From UBA4421 sp002470275 (GTDB lineage Bacteria > Pseudomonadota > Gammaproteobacteria > Pseudomonadales > Azotimanducaceae), in contig CAJXDR010000010.1 in NCBI GenBank assembly GCA_913052345.1, forward strand, positions 3,344 to 67,343: a stretch of 64,000 bases of DNA, written 5' to 3'. Below are positions 8,459-16,799 of this stretch, piece after piece (position 1 is the first letter of the stretch; each line of letters opens with the position of its first letter). A model generated the notes under the pieces. It was not told the DNA's origin and searched no databases. It saw only the letters and a list, made by a program, of their open reading frames with translations. The position numbers were made by a program, and so were the translations under genes.

Positions 8459-9007
8459 ATGCTGACAATAATGGATCCGACGAATGAGTCGGTGCCTGTT
8501 ACCAGACAAATTACGCCGAGGCCGGAGCAGATTAAAGGGCGCGTAGCGTTGCTGGATATCTCAAAGCCGAGAGGCAGTGTCTTATTGGACAGGCTGGAGG
8601 AGGCATTACTTCAACGTCTCCCGGGTGTGGAAATTAGCCGGTACGCAAAGCCAACCTTCGCGAAGCCAGCTCCAGAGGCGCTTCGCCAAGAGATTGCGGC
8701 CAACGCAGATTTTGTTGTCGAGGCGTTGGCTGACTGAGGCTCCTGTACCACGTGCAGTTTGCATGACACGGTATGGTTTGAAATTCACGGAACGCCGGCG
8801 GTATCTATTGTCTCTACCGAATTCGTGAGCGCAGCGGCGGTTCAGGCCGATGCTCTCGGTATGACTGATGCGCAACGGGTCTTTGTTCAGCATCCGATAC
8901 AGGATGCCACGGATCAGGAGATGCGTGATAAGGCGGATGCCATTGTCGAGGCGACGCTCGCGACGCTAACCGCCGCCAAGGGGGCTGGTGACGAGGCGCT
9001 AGAGTGA
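8459..9007 (+). CDS. UGSC-motif selenoprotein (in-frame UGA read as selenocysteine)
   Basis: Two open frames, 8459-8734 and 8738-9004, lie in the same phase separated only by TGA at 8735-8737. Read through as selenocysteine they give one 182-residue protein with U93-G94-S95-C96 followed by TTC (C99). This U-G-S-C motif defines the UGSC (seleno)protein family known from marine bacteria. Protein-like sequence continues without a break on both sides: FVVEALAD before, WFEIHGTPAVSIVSTEFV after. The start ATG 8459 has a strong GAGGAGAAG site, whereas the downstream half has no good start of its own. A hairpin with G at the head of its apical loop begins 10 nt after the UGA (see the SECIS entry). 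The fold (small alpha/beta, N-terminal VALLDISKPRG) suggests a redox or group-transfer enzyme; the reaction is unknown. It probably forms an operon with the upstream thioredoxin fusion and overlaps the convergent SDR gene by 9 bp. An automatic annotation would split it in two. Confidence 0.88.
8747..8777 (+). promoter_or_regulatory. Candidate bacterial SECIS element
   Basis: Downstream of the UGA codon (8735-8737) ACCACG (8747-8752) pairs with CG (8769-8770 with C8769/G8770) and TGGT (8774-8777) around a GTA bulge, and inside it TGCA (8753-8756) pairs with TGCA (8760-8763) leaving the apical loop GTT (8757-8759). An alternative inner pairing (CGTG with CACG) gives a larger loop that still contains this G. 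The loop G lies 19 nt after the UGA, within the 16-37 nt span generally accepted for bacterial SECIS hairpins, and G at the loop start is the conserved feature. Its role would be to bind SelB and recode UGA. Folding was done by eye. Confidence 0.6.
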
Positions 9008-9772
9008 CGCACAGATATGACCGCCATCTACCACGATGACAGATCCGGTCATATAGCGCGACGCATCGCTGGCGAGCAGCAGCAGCGGACCGTCCAGGTC
9101 TGGAAACTCGCCAATGCGTCGCATGGGAATATTTCTTATAAATTCTTCCGCCATTGGAGACTCCAGTAGGAGTCGGCTTACATCGGTTAGAAAATAACCG
9201 GGCGCTAGGGCATTGACCCGTATGTTGTATTTGGCCGCTTCAAGCGACATGACCTCTGTCATACGCGACATGCCGCCCTTGGATACGGCATAGGAAAACT
9301 GTCCCTTGATGGTGCGGACGGAGGTGATGCTGGAGACCATGATAATATTGCCACCGGACTGCTGATGAGTGACGACGCGGTCCGTATAAAGTTTCGATAC
9401 CATCCAGGCAGCTTTGAGATTGGTGTCTAATACAGAGTCCCAATCCTCCTCTTCGGTGGTGTAGTAGGTCTTCGCTCCGGATTCCACACCGGCGTTGTTA
9501 ATCACGCAGTCCAGGCGCCCATGGCGTTCAAAGGCGCGGTCTAAAAACGCTTCGATGCTGGTTCGGTCTGTCACGTCAAGCGCGATGGCTTCCGCCTTAC
9601 CCCCTGTCTCAGAAATCTCGGCGACGCGTTGGGCGAGTTTTTCTTCTCGGCGAGCGCCGAGAATAACGTGGGCGCCCTGGGCCGCCAGGGTGCCCGCGAA
9701 ATGATGGCCAAAACCCGAGGAGGCCCCAGTAATGGCGATGACCTGACCGCTTAAATCAAAGGTAGTTGTCAT
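8999..9772 (-). CDS. Short-chain dehydrogenase/reductase (classical SDR)
   Basis: A cytosolic NAD(P)-dependent oxidoreductase of 257 residues, the usual classical SDR length. It has the cofactor motif TGASSGFG (residues 15-22), NNAG (92-95), catalytic S148, Y161 and K165, and a C-terminal GSVIVVDGGHI segment. The basic pair RR after the second strand (41-42) points to NADP(H) rather than NAD(H). It overlaps the end of the convergent UGSC selenoprotein gene by 9 bp and is divergent from the CitE-like lyase. The substrate is not evident. Confidence 0.92.
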   Translation of the reverse strand: MTTTFDLSGQVIAITGASSGFGHHFAGTLAAQGAHVILGARREEKLAQRVAEISETGGKAEAIALDVTDRTSIEAFLDRAFERHGRLDCVINNAGVESGAKTYYTTEEEDWDSVLDTNLKAAWMVSKLYTDRVVTHQQSGGNIIMVSSITSVRTIKGQFSYAVSKGGMSRMTEVMSLEAAKYNIRVNALAPGYFLTDVSRLLLESPMAEEFIRNIPMRRIGEFPDLDGPLLLLASDASRYMTGSVIVVDGGHICASL

Positions 9773-9905
9773 AGTCGGCTCCGCTTGGGTTAGGACAGGC
9801 GCCCGGCTGCTTGGCCACCCAGGCTACCGATATCTGCTGCTATTTTACATAGACTCCCCGGTTGCTGCCGCTAGACTGACTGTGATGTTAAGCAAGGAGA
9901 GTAGC

Positions 9906-10760
9906 TTGAGCGTTAGGAGATCGTTGCTATATATGCCCGGAGCGAATGAACGTGCCCTGGAAAAGGCAAAGGGCCTGGATTGCGATACCCTGATCTTCGA
10001 CCTAGAGGACGCCGTAGCGCCCCAGGCCAAGGCTCAAGCACGAGCCCAGGTGGTTACTGCGGTAAGGGCGGGTGGATACGGTTACCGCGAACTGGTTGTG
10101 CGCTGTAATGGTTTGGATAGCCCCTGGGGTCAGGATGACCTTAGGGCATTGGCTGATACGCCGATATCGGCGCTGCTCTTCCCTAAAATCGAGACCGCGC
10201 AGCAGGTGCACAAAATCGCCGCAGAACTGGCCATGGTCTCTCAGGATCTGGCGATCTGGATCATGATTGAGACACCCAGAGCCATTCTTGACCTGGAGCA
10301 GCTAGCCAGCCTGGCTTCGGTTCAAGCACTGGTGATGGGGACCAGTGACCTCGTGACCGAGCTGCGGGCATCCCACGTTCCTGGTCGTGAGAATTTGCAG
10401 TACGCGCTGCAGCGCTCGCTATTGGTGGCCCGCCATTATGGCAAGGAGATCTTTGATGGTGTCCAACTCAATTTTACCGACGCAGCGGCCTTTCGCAGTG
10501 AATGCGAGCAGGGACGCGCCATGGGCTTTGATGGTAAAACGCTGATTCACCCCAGCCAAATTGGCCCCGCTAATGCGGCTTTTGGCGAGACCGAAGCCCA
10601 GGTAGAACGTGCGAGGGGACTGCTAGCGGCCTGGGACCAGGCCCTAACATCAGGCAAAGGCGTCGCTGTGTACGAAGGTCAACTGGTGGAAAACCTCCAT
10701 GCAGCAGAAGCACGCCGCATCATCGCCCGCAGTGAAGCCCTCGCGGCCAGGCCGCGCTAG
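9906..10760 (+). CDS. CoA ester lyase of the CitE / HpcH-HpaI aldolase family
   Basis: A 284-residue TIM-barrel lyase that cleaves or forms a C-C bond in a CoA thioester such as malyl-CoA, citramalyl-CoA or related beta-hydroxyacyl-CoA. Family marks are RRSLLYMPGANERALEKA at the start, the DTLIFDLEDAVAP strand with metal/substrate residues, the FPKIET strand, IETPRAI (metal-binding Glu), and MGTSDL. I choose TTG 9906 because AAGGAG lies six bases before it and the product then begins MSVRRSLLY as in relatives; GTG 9882 and ATG 9885 lie in the same frame but lack a site. Malate synthase G and an acetate-type symporter are encoded further on, so a role in C2/C4 metabolism is possible, but the substrate cannot be read from sequence. 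Confidence 0.87.
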   Translation: MSVRRSLLYMPGANERALEKAKGLDCDTLIFDLEDAVAPQAKAQARAQVVTAVRAGGYGYRELVVRCNGLDSPWGQDDLRALADTPISALLFPKIETAQQVHKIAAELAMVSQDLAIWIMIETPRAILDLEQLASLASVQALVMGTSDLVTELRASHVPGRENLQYALQRSLLVARHYGKEIFDGVQLNFTDAAAFRSECEQGRAMGFDGKTLIHPSQIGPANAAFGETEAQVERARGLLAAWDQALTSGKGVAVYEGQLVENLHAAEARRIIARSEALAARPR

Positions 10761-10762
10761 GC

Positions 10763-13700
10763 TTACGAGGTCGCCTGAGGCGTGCCTGTCGAATTTGGTG
10801 GGGTAAGCAGGCGTCGTTTGAGGCTGCCTACCTGGTGCGGGATTGCCAGCATTGCCGGAGTTGTAACCAGCGTGAGCATTGTGGCAAAGGTTAGCCCTGA
10901 CACAATGGCCTGAGACAGCGGTACCCAGAAGGAGGAGAGCATGCTACCGAAAATGATGGTCCTGTTTACAAAGTCGATACTGATGTTGCAGGCCAGGGGC
11001 AAAAGTCCAAAGACGGTAGTCACCGTGGTTAACATCACCGGGCGCAGGCGTTGGGCGCCCGTTCTCACAATGATGTCGATATAGTGGGCATCTGGGTTCT
11101 CGCGCATGATCTGGTTATAGGTATCGATCAGCACGATATTGTTGTTAACCACAATGCCCGCAAGCGCCACCACGCCTACGCCGGTTAGAATCGCACTGAA
11201 CGGATTTCCGGTCACCAAGAGACCCAGCAGTACCCCGGCTGTAGATAGGACGACGGCGAAGAGGATCAGCGCGCTCTGATAAAAACTGTTGAACTGGGTT
11301 ACCAGCAGCACAAACATGAGCAGCAGCGACAGGCCGAAGGCGATGCCCACAAAGGCTAGAGATTCGGCCTGCTCTTCGTTAGCGCCGCGAAAATCGATGG
11401 AAAGTTCCGGCGGCCAGTCTTGGCTGTCTACCCAGGCCTGCAGTTCTTTGACTTTATCGTCAGCCAGCACGCCAGGCGCCACGTTGGCGAATGCGGTTTT
11501 GATCGGTTTGCCGTTGCGACGCTGTAGGGTGTCCACATTGGGCACCGGTTCAAGGGAAACGAAGTTGGTTAATGGCACTATGCCGCTGGCCGTGGCCATC
11601 TGCAGGTCGTCCAGGGCCTGCATCCCTCTTTGCTCCGAGGGATAACGGACGCGAATGTCCACCGCGTCGTCGGCGCGATCTGGCCGATATTCTGCGACCT
11701 TGATGCCGTTGGTGACTAGCTGAACGGCGACGCCAACCTGGGTGACATCCGCGCCGTAGATGGCAGCCTGAGCGCGATCAACGTTGAGCTTAAATTCTAC
11801 GCCCGGGAGGGAGCGCGTATCTTCGATATCTCTTAGGTCGTCAACGTTTCGATTCATATGGTCCACGATCGCTTCGATGGCGGGATCTAAGAGGCTGCGG
11901 TTGTAGGAGGAGACCTCGATATTGATATCCTTACCGACCGGTGGGCCCATATCCATTTCCTTGATTTCCACCTCAATCCCTACGATTTTGTCCGTGCGTT
12001 GTCGAATAGCCTCTAGAATTTCTCGGGATCCCGATTGCCTGTCCATCTCATCATATAGCTCAAGGAAGATGCCGCCGATCTGATCCACGCCGCTGCCGTC
12101 CTGGCTGGGGCGTCCGGACAGCTGAGTAAAGCTGTTGGTGTGTTCGATGCCCTCCACATCCAAAATTTCGTCTTCGACCTCTCTAACCAGGGCATTGGTC
12201 TCATCTACGCTGAGGTTGCCTCGGGCTCTGATTTTGACTACGGCAAATTTTGATTCTGCCTGGGAAAAGTAAATCAGGCCGCTTCCGTACTGCCCGTAGG
12301 CCCAAAAGGTCGTCACCAAAATACCAACCGTCAGCGCCATGGTGAGAATTCCGTAGCGCGCGGCATAGGCAAGTACCCGGGAATAAAGGCCGGTTAGAGA
12401 GCTAAGGGTTCTGGGGTCGCCCGTTTCGAGTGTTTGCAGGGTTTCCGTCGTTTTGCGATCCCGACTCCCCGCCTTCCCAATAATCGAGCCGATGACCGGG
12501 CCAAACACCAAGGCATAGAGTAAAGACCCGCTAAGTACCGTAAAGACCGTCACCGGCAGATAGCGCATAAATTTGCCCGATACGCCGGGCCAGAACATAA
12601 GCGGCAGAAAAGCTGCCAAGGTGGTTGCTATGGAGGCCGTTACCGGCCAGAACATGCGTTTAGCCGCCGCCACATAGGCTTGGTGGGCACCATAGCCCTC
12701 GATCATCTTTCTATCGGCATACTCGGTGACCACGATAGCCCCATCGATAAGCATGCCGAGACCCAGCAGCATGCCGAACATGACCATGAAGTTAAATGAG
12801 TAGCCCACCAAATAAATAAAGATTAACGAGAAGAGAAAGGACGCCGGAATGCCAATGCCTACGATCAGCCCGTTGCGCAGGCCCATAGCGGCGACGACGA
12901 TAATCATGACCAAGCCGAGCGCCGTGATGATATTGCCCTCTAGCTCGACGACCTGACTTTCGGCGTAGGGGCCCTGGTCCTGGGAGTAAATAACATCCAC
13001 CTTAGACGGTAGTCTGGGGCGGTAGGCGTCGACCACGCGCTTGGTCGAAGCGATGGCATCAAGAATGTTGAAGTTGGCGCGCTTGGTGATCTGCAGGCTG
13101 ATAGCGTTTCGACCGTCAACGCGCGAGTAGCTCGTACGATCTTTGAAGGTGCGACGAACTGTCGCGACGTCGCTGAGGGTAATAACGGTGTCGCCAAGGG
13201 TCTTGATCGGGATGTCGAGTACATCCCGCGGATTTTCAATGATCCCCGGGACCTTGATAGAGAAGCGGCCTTCGCCGTTATCCAGGCTGCCGGCAGGAAT
13301 CAGGCGATTGTTTTGAACGATGCTATTGATAATCGTCGTCGAGGAAAGTTGGTAGGTCTCCAGTACCTTGGGGTCGATGACCGCCTCCATCACCTCTTCG
13401 CGCTGGCCCCACATCTCTGCAGCAAGAATGCCAGGCTGGGCCTCGATGGCGTCCCGAAGGTCGAGAGCGATGGTGTACAGCATACGTTCCGGGACGTCGC
13501 CGACCAGGTTCACCTGAATAATTGGGAAGTCCGAGGTCGACTGTTCCTGAACAATGGGTTCTTCAGCGTCGCTGGGGAATTCAACTTTGGCTCGATCTAC
13601 GGCTTCGCGCACATCAATGGACGCCTGATCTAGGTCGAAGTCGGCGTCAAACTCAATCATTACCGTTCCGGCATTTTCCGACCCAAAGGACAAGACTTCT

Positions 13701-13927
13701 TCAATGCCCTCTACCTGCCGCAGCTCTTGCTCCACCGGCATGATCAGCAGGCGCTCTGCGTCTTCAGGAGAAATGCCCTCATGCATCAGGGTGACGACGA
13801 AGAAAGGCACCTCAATTTCTGGGTCACCCTCAACGGGGATGACACCTCTGGAAATCATTCCAGACAGCAGGATCATGAAGAGAATAAGCAGGGTCGTGCG
13901 CGACCGGGAGATAATCGTTTCAAGCAT
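10763..13927 (-). CDS. RND efflux transporter, inner-membrane permease (HAE-1 type)
   Basis: A 1054-residue proton-driven pump of the AcrB/MexB-like superfamily. It has an N-terminal helix (LLILFMILLSGMISRG), a large periplasmic domain, about six central helices including the TM4 segment GLGMLIDGAIVVTEYADR with its proton-relay Asp, a second periplasmic domain and a final helix bundle (GVVALAGIVVNNNIVLIDTYNQ). It lies 13 bp after the adaptor gene and forms an operon with it. No TolC-like channel gene is present in the window, so a chromosomal outer-membrane partner must be supplied from elsewhere. The sequence is of the divergent branch often simply called efflux RND permease; the cargo is unknown. 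Confidence 0.93.
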   Translation of the reverse strand: MLETIISRSRTTLLILFMILLSGMISRGVIPVEGDPEIEVPFFVVTLMHEGISPEDAERLLIMPVEQELRQVEGIEEVLSFGSENAGTVMIEFDADFDLDQASIDVREAVDRAKVEFPSDAEEPIVQEQSTSDFPIIQVNLVGDVPERMLYTIALDLRDAIEAQPGILAAEMWGQREEVMEAVIDPKVLETYQLSSTTIINSIVQNNRLIPAGSLDNGEGRFSIKVPGIIENPRDVLDIPIKTLGDTVITLSDVATVRRTFKDRTSYSRVDGRNAISLQITKRANFNILDAIASTKRVVDAYRPRLPSKVDVIYSQDQGPYAESQVVELEGNIITALGLVMIIVVAAMGLRNGLIVGIGIPASFLFSLIFIYLVGYSFNFMVMFGMLLGLGMLIDGAIVVTEYADRKMIEGYGAHQAYVAAAKRMFWPVTASIATTLAAFLPLMFWPGVSGKFMRYLPVTVFTVLSGSLLYALVFGPVIGSIIGKAGSRDRKTTETLQTLETGDPRTLSSLTGLYSRVLAYAARYGILTMALTVGILVTTFWAYGQYGSGLIYFSQAESKFAVVKIRARGNLSVDETNALVREVEDEILDVEGIEHTNSFTQLSGRPSQDGSGVDQIGGIFLELYDEMDRQSGSREILEAIRQRTDKIVGIEVEIKEMDMGPPVGKDINIEVSSYNRSLLDPAIEAIVDHMNRNVDDLRDIEDTRSLPGVEFKLNVDRAQAAIYGADVTQVGVAVQLVTNGIKVAEYRPDRADDAVDIRVRYPSEQRGMQALDDLQMATASGIVPLTNFVSLEPVPNVDTLQRRNGKPIKTAFANVAPGVLADDKVKELQAWVDSQDWPPELSIDFRGANEEQAESLAFVGIAFGLSLLLMFVLLVTQFNSFYQSALILFAVVLSTAGVLLGLLVTGNPFSAILTGVGVVALAGIVVNNNIVLIDTYNQIMRENPDAHYIDIIVRTGAQRLRPVMLTTVTTVFGLLPLACNISIDFVNRTIIFGSMLSSFWVPLSQAIVSGLTFATMLTLVTTPAMLAIPHQVGSLKRRLLTPPNSTGTPQATS

Positions 13928-13940
13928 CGTGATGCCTCTG

Positions 13941-15119
13941 CTATCCCTCGGCCTGGGCGGTCTTTAGGCCGGGCACTGAGGCCCTGGGCCCCGGCGCGGA
14001 GCGCTGATCTGATACGTCTGCCGTTTGCCCCGGTAATCCTGAAGAGATGGGTTGGACGCGTTCACCGACCACCACCAGCTCCTGACCTACGGTGATGATC
14101 TTAGTTTGGTTTGGCAATCCGGTCACCCAGACGCCGTCTGGGTCCTCGTCAACTAAGCGGACCGGGTAGAAGTGAACAATATCGTTGTCATCGACGGTGC
14201 GGATGCCGTAGCCCCCCTCGTCGTCCAAGCTGAACAAGGCGGGAGAGACCTTATGGGCCATAACGCGTTCGACGGGCAAAAGGATTTCTGTGGTTATGCC
14301 GGAGCGTAAGGCTTGGCTCTGATTATCGACCTCAACCTCAATGGCATAGGTGCGGGTATCCGGATCGCTTTGTTGCCCGATAAAGGTAATGTTGCCCTGG
14401 ACCTGACGGCCATCGTTGAGGATGCCCGTGGCGGCGATACCCGGCTCTAGCTCTAAAACGACCCGTTCAGATACTCTGCCCACCAAGAGCATAGGATTAA
14501 GGTCAACAATGGTCGCGCAGGTTTGGCCGGGCTGTACGTAGTCGCCAACCTCCAGGTTTACGTCTTCGACTATGCCAGCAAAGGGGGCCCGAACTCGGGT
14601 TTTTTCCATGTCGAGCTGACGACGCTTCAACGTTGCCTCCGCTGAAGCTAGGTCAGCCAGGGCCGTGGCGATGGCGTTTTCGGAGAAGTACCCCTGGGCT
14701 TTGAGCCGCTGAGCACCCGTGTATTCGAGCCTGGCCTGGTCGACTTTCTTGCTTGCTTCATCCAGGGCCGCGATCCGGTCTTCGACGGAAATCTCGCAAA
14801 GCACGTCACCGGTTAGTACCGAATCGCCGCGCTCCACTTGACGCGCAGTGATCCGACCCACGGTCTCGGTGCGAACCGCGACCGTGCGCTTGTTCTCTGT
14901 CTTACCTCTGACCAGGGTCAGGCGAGTTTTTTCCTGCGCGACGGCATTCCGAACGCGCACGGCAGTGGGCACTTTGTCCGCCAGCAGTCTCTGCTCTTGA
15001 TCATTGCGCTCGGCGATTGATGCTTCATAGCTGTCGGGGTCACTGCCAATTTCGCCGCTAAACAGCCAAGCGCTCAGGGCGATAGCGATGAGGAGGGCCC
15101 AAAGGTATGTTGATCTCAT
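13941..15119 (-). CDS. RND efflux periplasmic adaptor (membrane fusion protein)
   Basis: A 392-residue adaptor linking the RND permease to an outer-membrane channel. It starts with an N-terminal membrane anchor (YLWALLIAIALSAWLFSG), followed by a split barrel-sandwich/lipoyl region (VGRITARQVERGDSV and later RAPFAGIVEDVNLEVGDYV), an alpha-hairpin rich in Ala/Lys/Glu between them, and C-terminal beta-barrel segments. I start at ATG 15119 (MRSTYLWALL), 19 codons inside the longest frame, because this puts the hydrophobic anchor at the N-terminus. It is the first gene of the two-gene efflux operon, with the permease 13 bp downstream. Confidence 0.9.
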   Translation of the reverse strand: MRSTYLWALLIAIALSAWLFSGEIGSDPDSYEASIAERNDQEQRLLADKVPTAVRVRNAVAQEKTRLTLVRGKTENKRTVAVRTETVGRITARQVERGDSVLTGDVLCEISVEDRIAALDEASKKVDQARLEYTGAQRLKAQGYFSENAIATALADLASAEATLKRRQLDMEKTRVRAPFAGIVEDVNLEVGDYVQPGQTCATIVDLNPMLLVGRVSERVVLELEPGIAATGILNDGRQVQGNITFIGQQSDPDTRTYAIEVEVDNQSQALRSGITTEILLPVERVMAHKVSPALFSLDDEGGYGIRTVDDNDIVHFYPVRLVDEDPDGVWVTGLPNQTKIITVGQELVVVGERVQPISSGLPGQTADVSDQRSAPGPRASVPGLKTAQAEG

Positions 15120-15214
15120 CTCACTAAATCCAAAAGTTCGGTTTGTCGAGCCGGCCTGGGTCCCTCCTTGGTGCACGGTGAAACGCGTACTCCGGGCCCA
15201 ATGGTCGAAAAAAC

Positions 15215-15229
15215 GTTACCGAAGGTAAC
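15215..15229. promoter_or_regulatory. Palindrome upstream of the RND operon
   Basis: GTTACC (15215-15220) and GGTAAC (15224-15229) form a perfect inverted repeat with a GAA centre about 95 bp before the adaptor start, in the 280-bp gap that carries the efflux operon promoter. The size and place suit an operator for a dimeric repressor, but no regulator gene is adjacent and I cannot name one. Confidence 0.35.
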
Positions 15230-15359
15230 ACGCCATCTATACCTGTCAATTGATCAGGCCTGAACGGTGCTGCTTTAACGACGAGTGATGAAGTATCTAC
15301 AGAAACAACTGAAAGCGTTGTCAAAATTGCTCGTGTTTACGTTCACGGGGTGTGCATGG

Positions 15360-15385
15360 GCCTTCGCCCGCGAGCGGGCGAAGGC
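15360..15385 (-). terminator. Strong hairpin after the detoxification operon
   Basis: GCCTTCGCCCG (15360-15370) pairs perfectly with CGGGCGAAGGC (15375-15385) over 11 bp with loop CGAG. It lies about 16 bp past the stop of the glutathione transferase gene, the last gene of the minus-strand operon. In the minus direction the downstream bases are not T-rich; on the plus strand GTGTTGTTTATT follows. It may thus be a termination/stabilising hairpin, or terminate plus-strand readthrough toward the operon. Confidence 0.5.
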
Positions 15386-15400
15386 GTGTTGTTTATTGGG

Positions 15401-16024
15401 CTAGGCCGCGGCGCTGGGTCGACTGGCCATGCGTTTAAACCATGACACGACATAGGTGTGCTCTGGATTCAGAGGTTGTCCGACCATCTCGCTGCCGGCA
15501 AAGGCCAGGGTGCAAAAGAGGAAGACATCGGCCAGGGTCAGATGTTCGCCGGTGACGAAGCTTCTGCCGTCGGCCATCATATCGTTTAGCCAGGAAAGCC
15601 TATTCTGAGCAACGTTCTTTAGGCCAGTGGAGGCTTCAGGCAGCGTCATCATTCGATCTTTGAAGATTGGCAGGCCCTCACCGAAGCGGAAGCCATTCAA
15701 CATGGGCTCGCAGATGCCCAAGTCTACTCGGCGTGTCCACATCCGAGTAGCAGCTCGGGCCTCCGGCGTGGTGCCGATGAGGTCTGTGCGCTCACCGGCA
15801 TGTTCATCAAGATATTCGCAGATGGCTGTCACTTCAGTGACGACGAAGCCGTCGGCTGCCACCAAGGCTGGCAGTTGGCCGGCTGGGTTTACCTCAAGAA
15901 AGGCCGGCTGACGATTTTCGCCAGCCATCAGATCAATCTCGTGCAGGTCCAGTTCGATGCCGCGCTCGGCCGCAAACATCCTGACGGCATGTGGGTTTGG
16001 GCCCATTGAATTATAGAGTTTCAC
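15401..16024 (-). CDS. Glutathione S-transferase family protein
   Basis: A 207-residue cytosolic GST. The N-terminal thioredoxin-like domain begins MKLYNSMGPNPHAVRMF, with S6 and N10 as likely glutathione thiol contacts, and carries the cis-Pro loop GQLPALV and the EVTAICEYLDE segment that binds the glutathione gamma-glutamyl group. The C-terminal helical domain includes HLTLADVFLFC, the conserved N-capping/hydrophobic staple region. It would conjugate glutathione to an electrophile. It is the last gene of a four-gene operon after halohydrin dehalogenase, a small protein and glyoxalase I, which suggests an epoxide or reactive aldehyde as the electrophile; that substrate is inference. Confidence 0.9.
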   Translation of the reverse strand: MKLYNSMGPNPHAVRMFAAERGIELDLHEIDLMAGENRQPAFLEVNPAGQLPALVAADGFVVTEVTAICEYLDEHAGERTDLIGTTPEARAATRMWTRRVDLGICEPMLNGFRFGEGLPIFKDRMMTLPEASTGLKNVAQNRLSWLNDMMADGRSFVTGEHLTLADVFLFCTLAFAGSEMVGQPLNPEHTYVVSWFKRMASRPSAAA

Positions 16025-16069
16025 CTTAATTTATCCTCTTCAGACGATTGGGTCGTGCTCTCAGACGGT

Positions 16070-16489
16070 TTACCATTCTCCCACGTTGGGCATATCACTC
16101 CACGGTTGAGCGGCGGGTAACGGGTTCCCATGCTGCAGAAGCTCGACAGATATGCCGTCTGGTGACCTGACAAATGCCATGCGGCCATCCCTGGGCGGCC
16201 GGCTTATGGTAACGCCATGCTTGGACAAGCGCTCGCAAGTCTCGTAGATATTCTCGACCTGATACGCCAGATGACCAAAGTTTCTACCGCCGTCGTAGGT
16301 TTCAGGGTCCCAGTTATGGGTCAGCTCCACCTGAGCGTCTTGATCCCCTGGTGCAGCCAGAAAAACCAGCGTGAAGCGTCCCGCCTCATTGTCATAACGG
16401 CTCAGCTCTTCAAGCCCCAGAGCGTCGCAGTAAAAGCTGAGGGAGGCATCTAAATCACCAACACGCACCATCGTATGCAGATATTTCAT
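16070..16489 (-). CDS. gloA: Lactoylglutathione lyase (glyoxalase I)
   Basis: Converts the hemithioacetal of methylglyoxal and glutathione to S-lactoylglutathione. The 139-residue product starts MKYLHTMVRVGDLDASLSFY, very close to enterobacterial GloA. The four metal ligands are present in register: H5, E55 (VELTHNW), H73 (FGHLAYQV) and E116 (ISVELLQHG), so it should be a Ni/Co- or Zn-dependent dimer with the metal at the interface. I start at ATG 16489 rather than the longer frame (16528) for this match. It lies in the operon of halohydrin dehalogenase and GST, both linked to electrophile handling, with about 45 bp to the GST gene. Confidence 0.93.
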   Translation of the reverse strand: MKYLHTMVRVGDLDASLSFYCDALGLEELSRYDNEAGRFTLVFLAAPGDQDAQVELTHNWDPETYDGGRNFGHLAYQVENIYETCERLSKHGVTISRPPRDGRMAFVRSPDGISVELLQHGNPLPAAQPWSDMPNVGEW

Positions 16490-16558
16490 TTTCTTATCCG
16501 AACAAGTAGGAAAACAGATACTAATCAAGCTTGAGCCGCTCTGCTCGAAAAACCGCGC

Positions 16559-16744
16559 TTAGATTGGGTCCGATTTTGAAACGCCCTCTTTTGCTGGCAG
16601 AGCGTTAAGCAGCTGATCATGATCCAGAGATGCCCAGAGCTGGCCGCTCGAATCGGTGTGAAAGAGGATGTGTCGCGCCAGCAAAAATTCCCTCAGCGCG
16701 TCCGGTTCTACGTCGAAGTGAGCGCAGAGCTCCGCACCCGTCAT
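16559..16744 (-). CDS. Small protein of unknown function in the dehalogenase operon
   Basis: A 61-residue soluble protein (MTGAELCAHFDVEPDALREFLLARHILFH...) between the halohydrin dehalogenase and glyoxalase genes on the same strand. Residues 1-25 look like a helix-turn-helix-type or excisionase-like segment, followed by a predicted beta turn (FHTDSSGQLWASL). The frame also continues upstream: a TTG at 16798, directly after the dehalogenase stop, would add a very basic extension (RLRRTKRRPRQPQRR), so the native protein may be 79 residues long. Neither start has a clear ribosome site. Gene order and spacing (14-56 bp after the dehalogenase, about 70 bp before gloA) favour a real gene, but I do not recognise the family. 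Confidence 0.5.
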   Translation of the reverse strand: MTGAELCAHFDVEPDALREFLLARHILFHTDSSGQLWASLDHDQLLNALPAKEGVSKSDPI

Positions 16745-16799
16745 GATTCGACGTTGGGGCTGACGAGGTCGACGCTTTGTGCGTCGCAGCCGCAACAAG

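Noticed and set aside
8738..9007. Second half of the UGSC gene as an independent gene starting at TTG 8759.
   Set aside because: No ribosome site; its N-terminus would lack the UGSC motif and the sequence continues the first half in the same phase with no gap.
15360..15385. The strong hairpin as a repetitive extragenic element or attenuator.
   Set aside because: I saw no second copy in the window and no leader peptide; a 3' hairpin of the operon is simpler.
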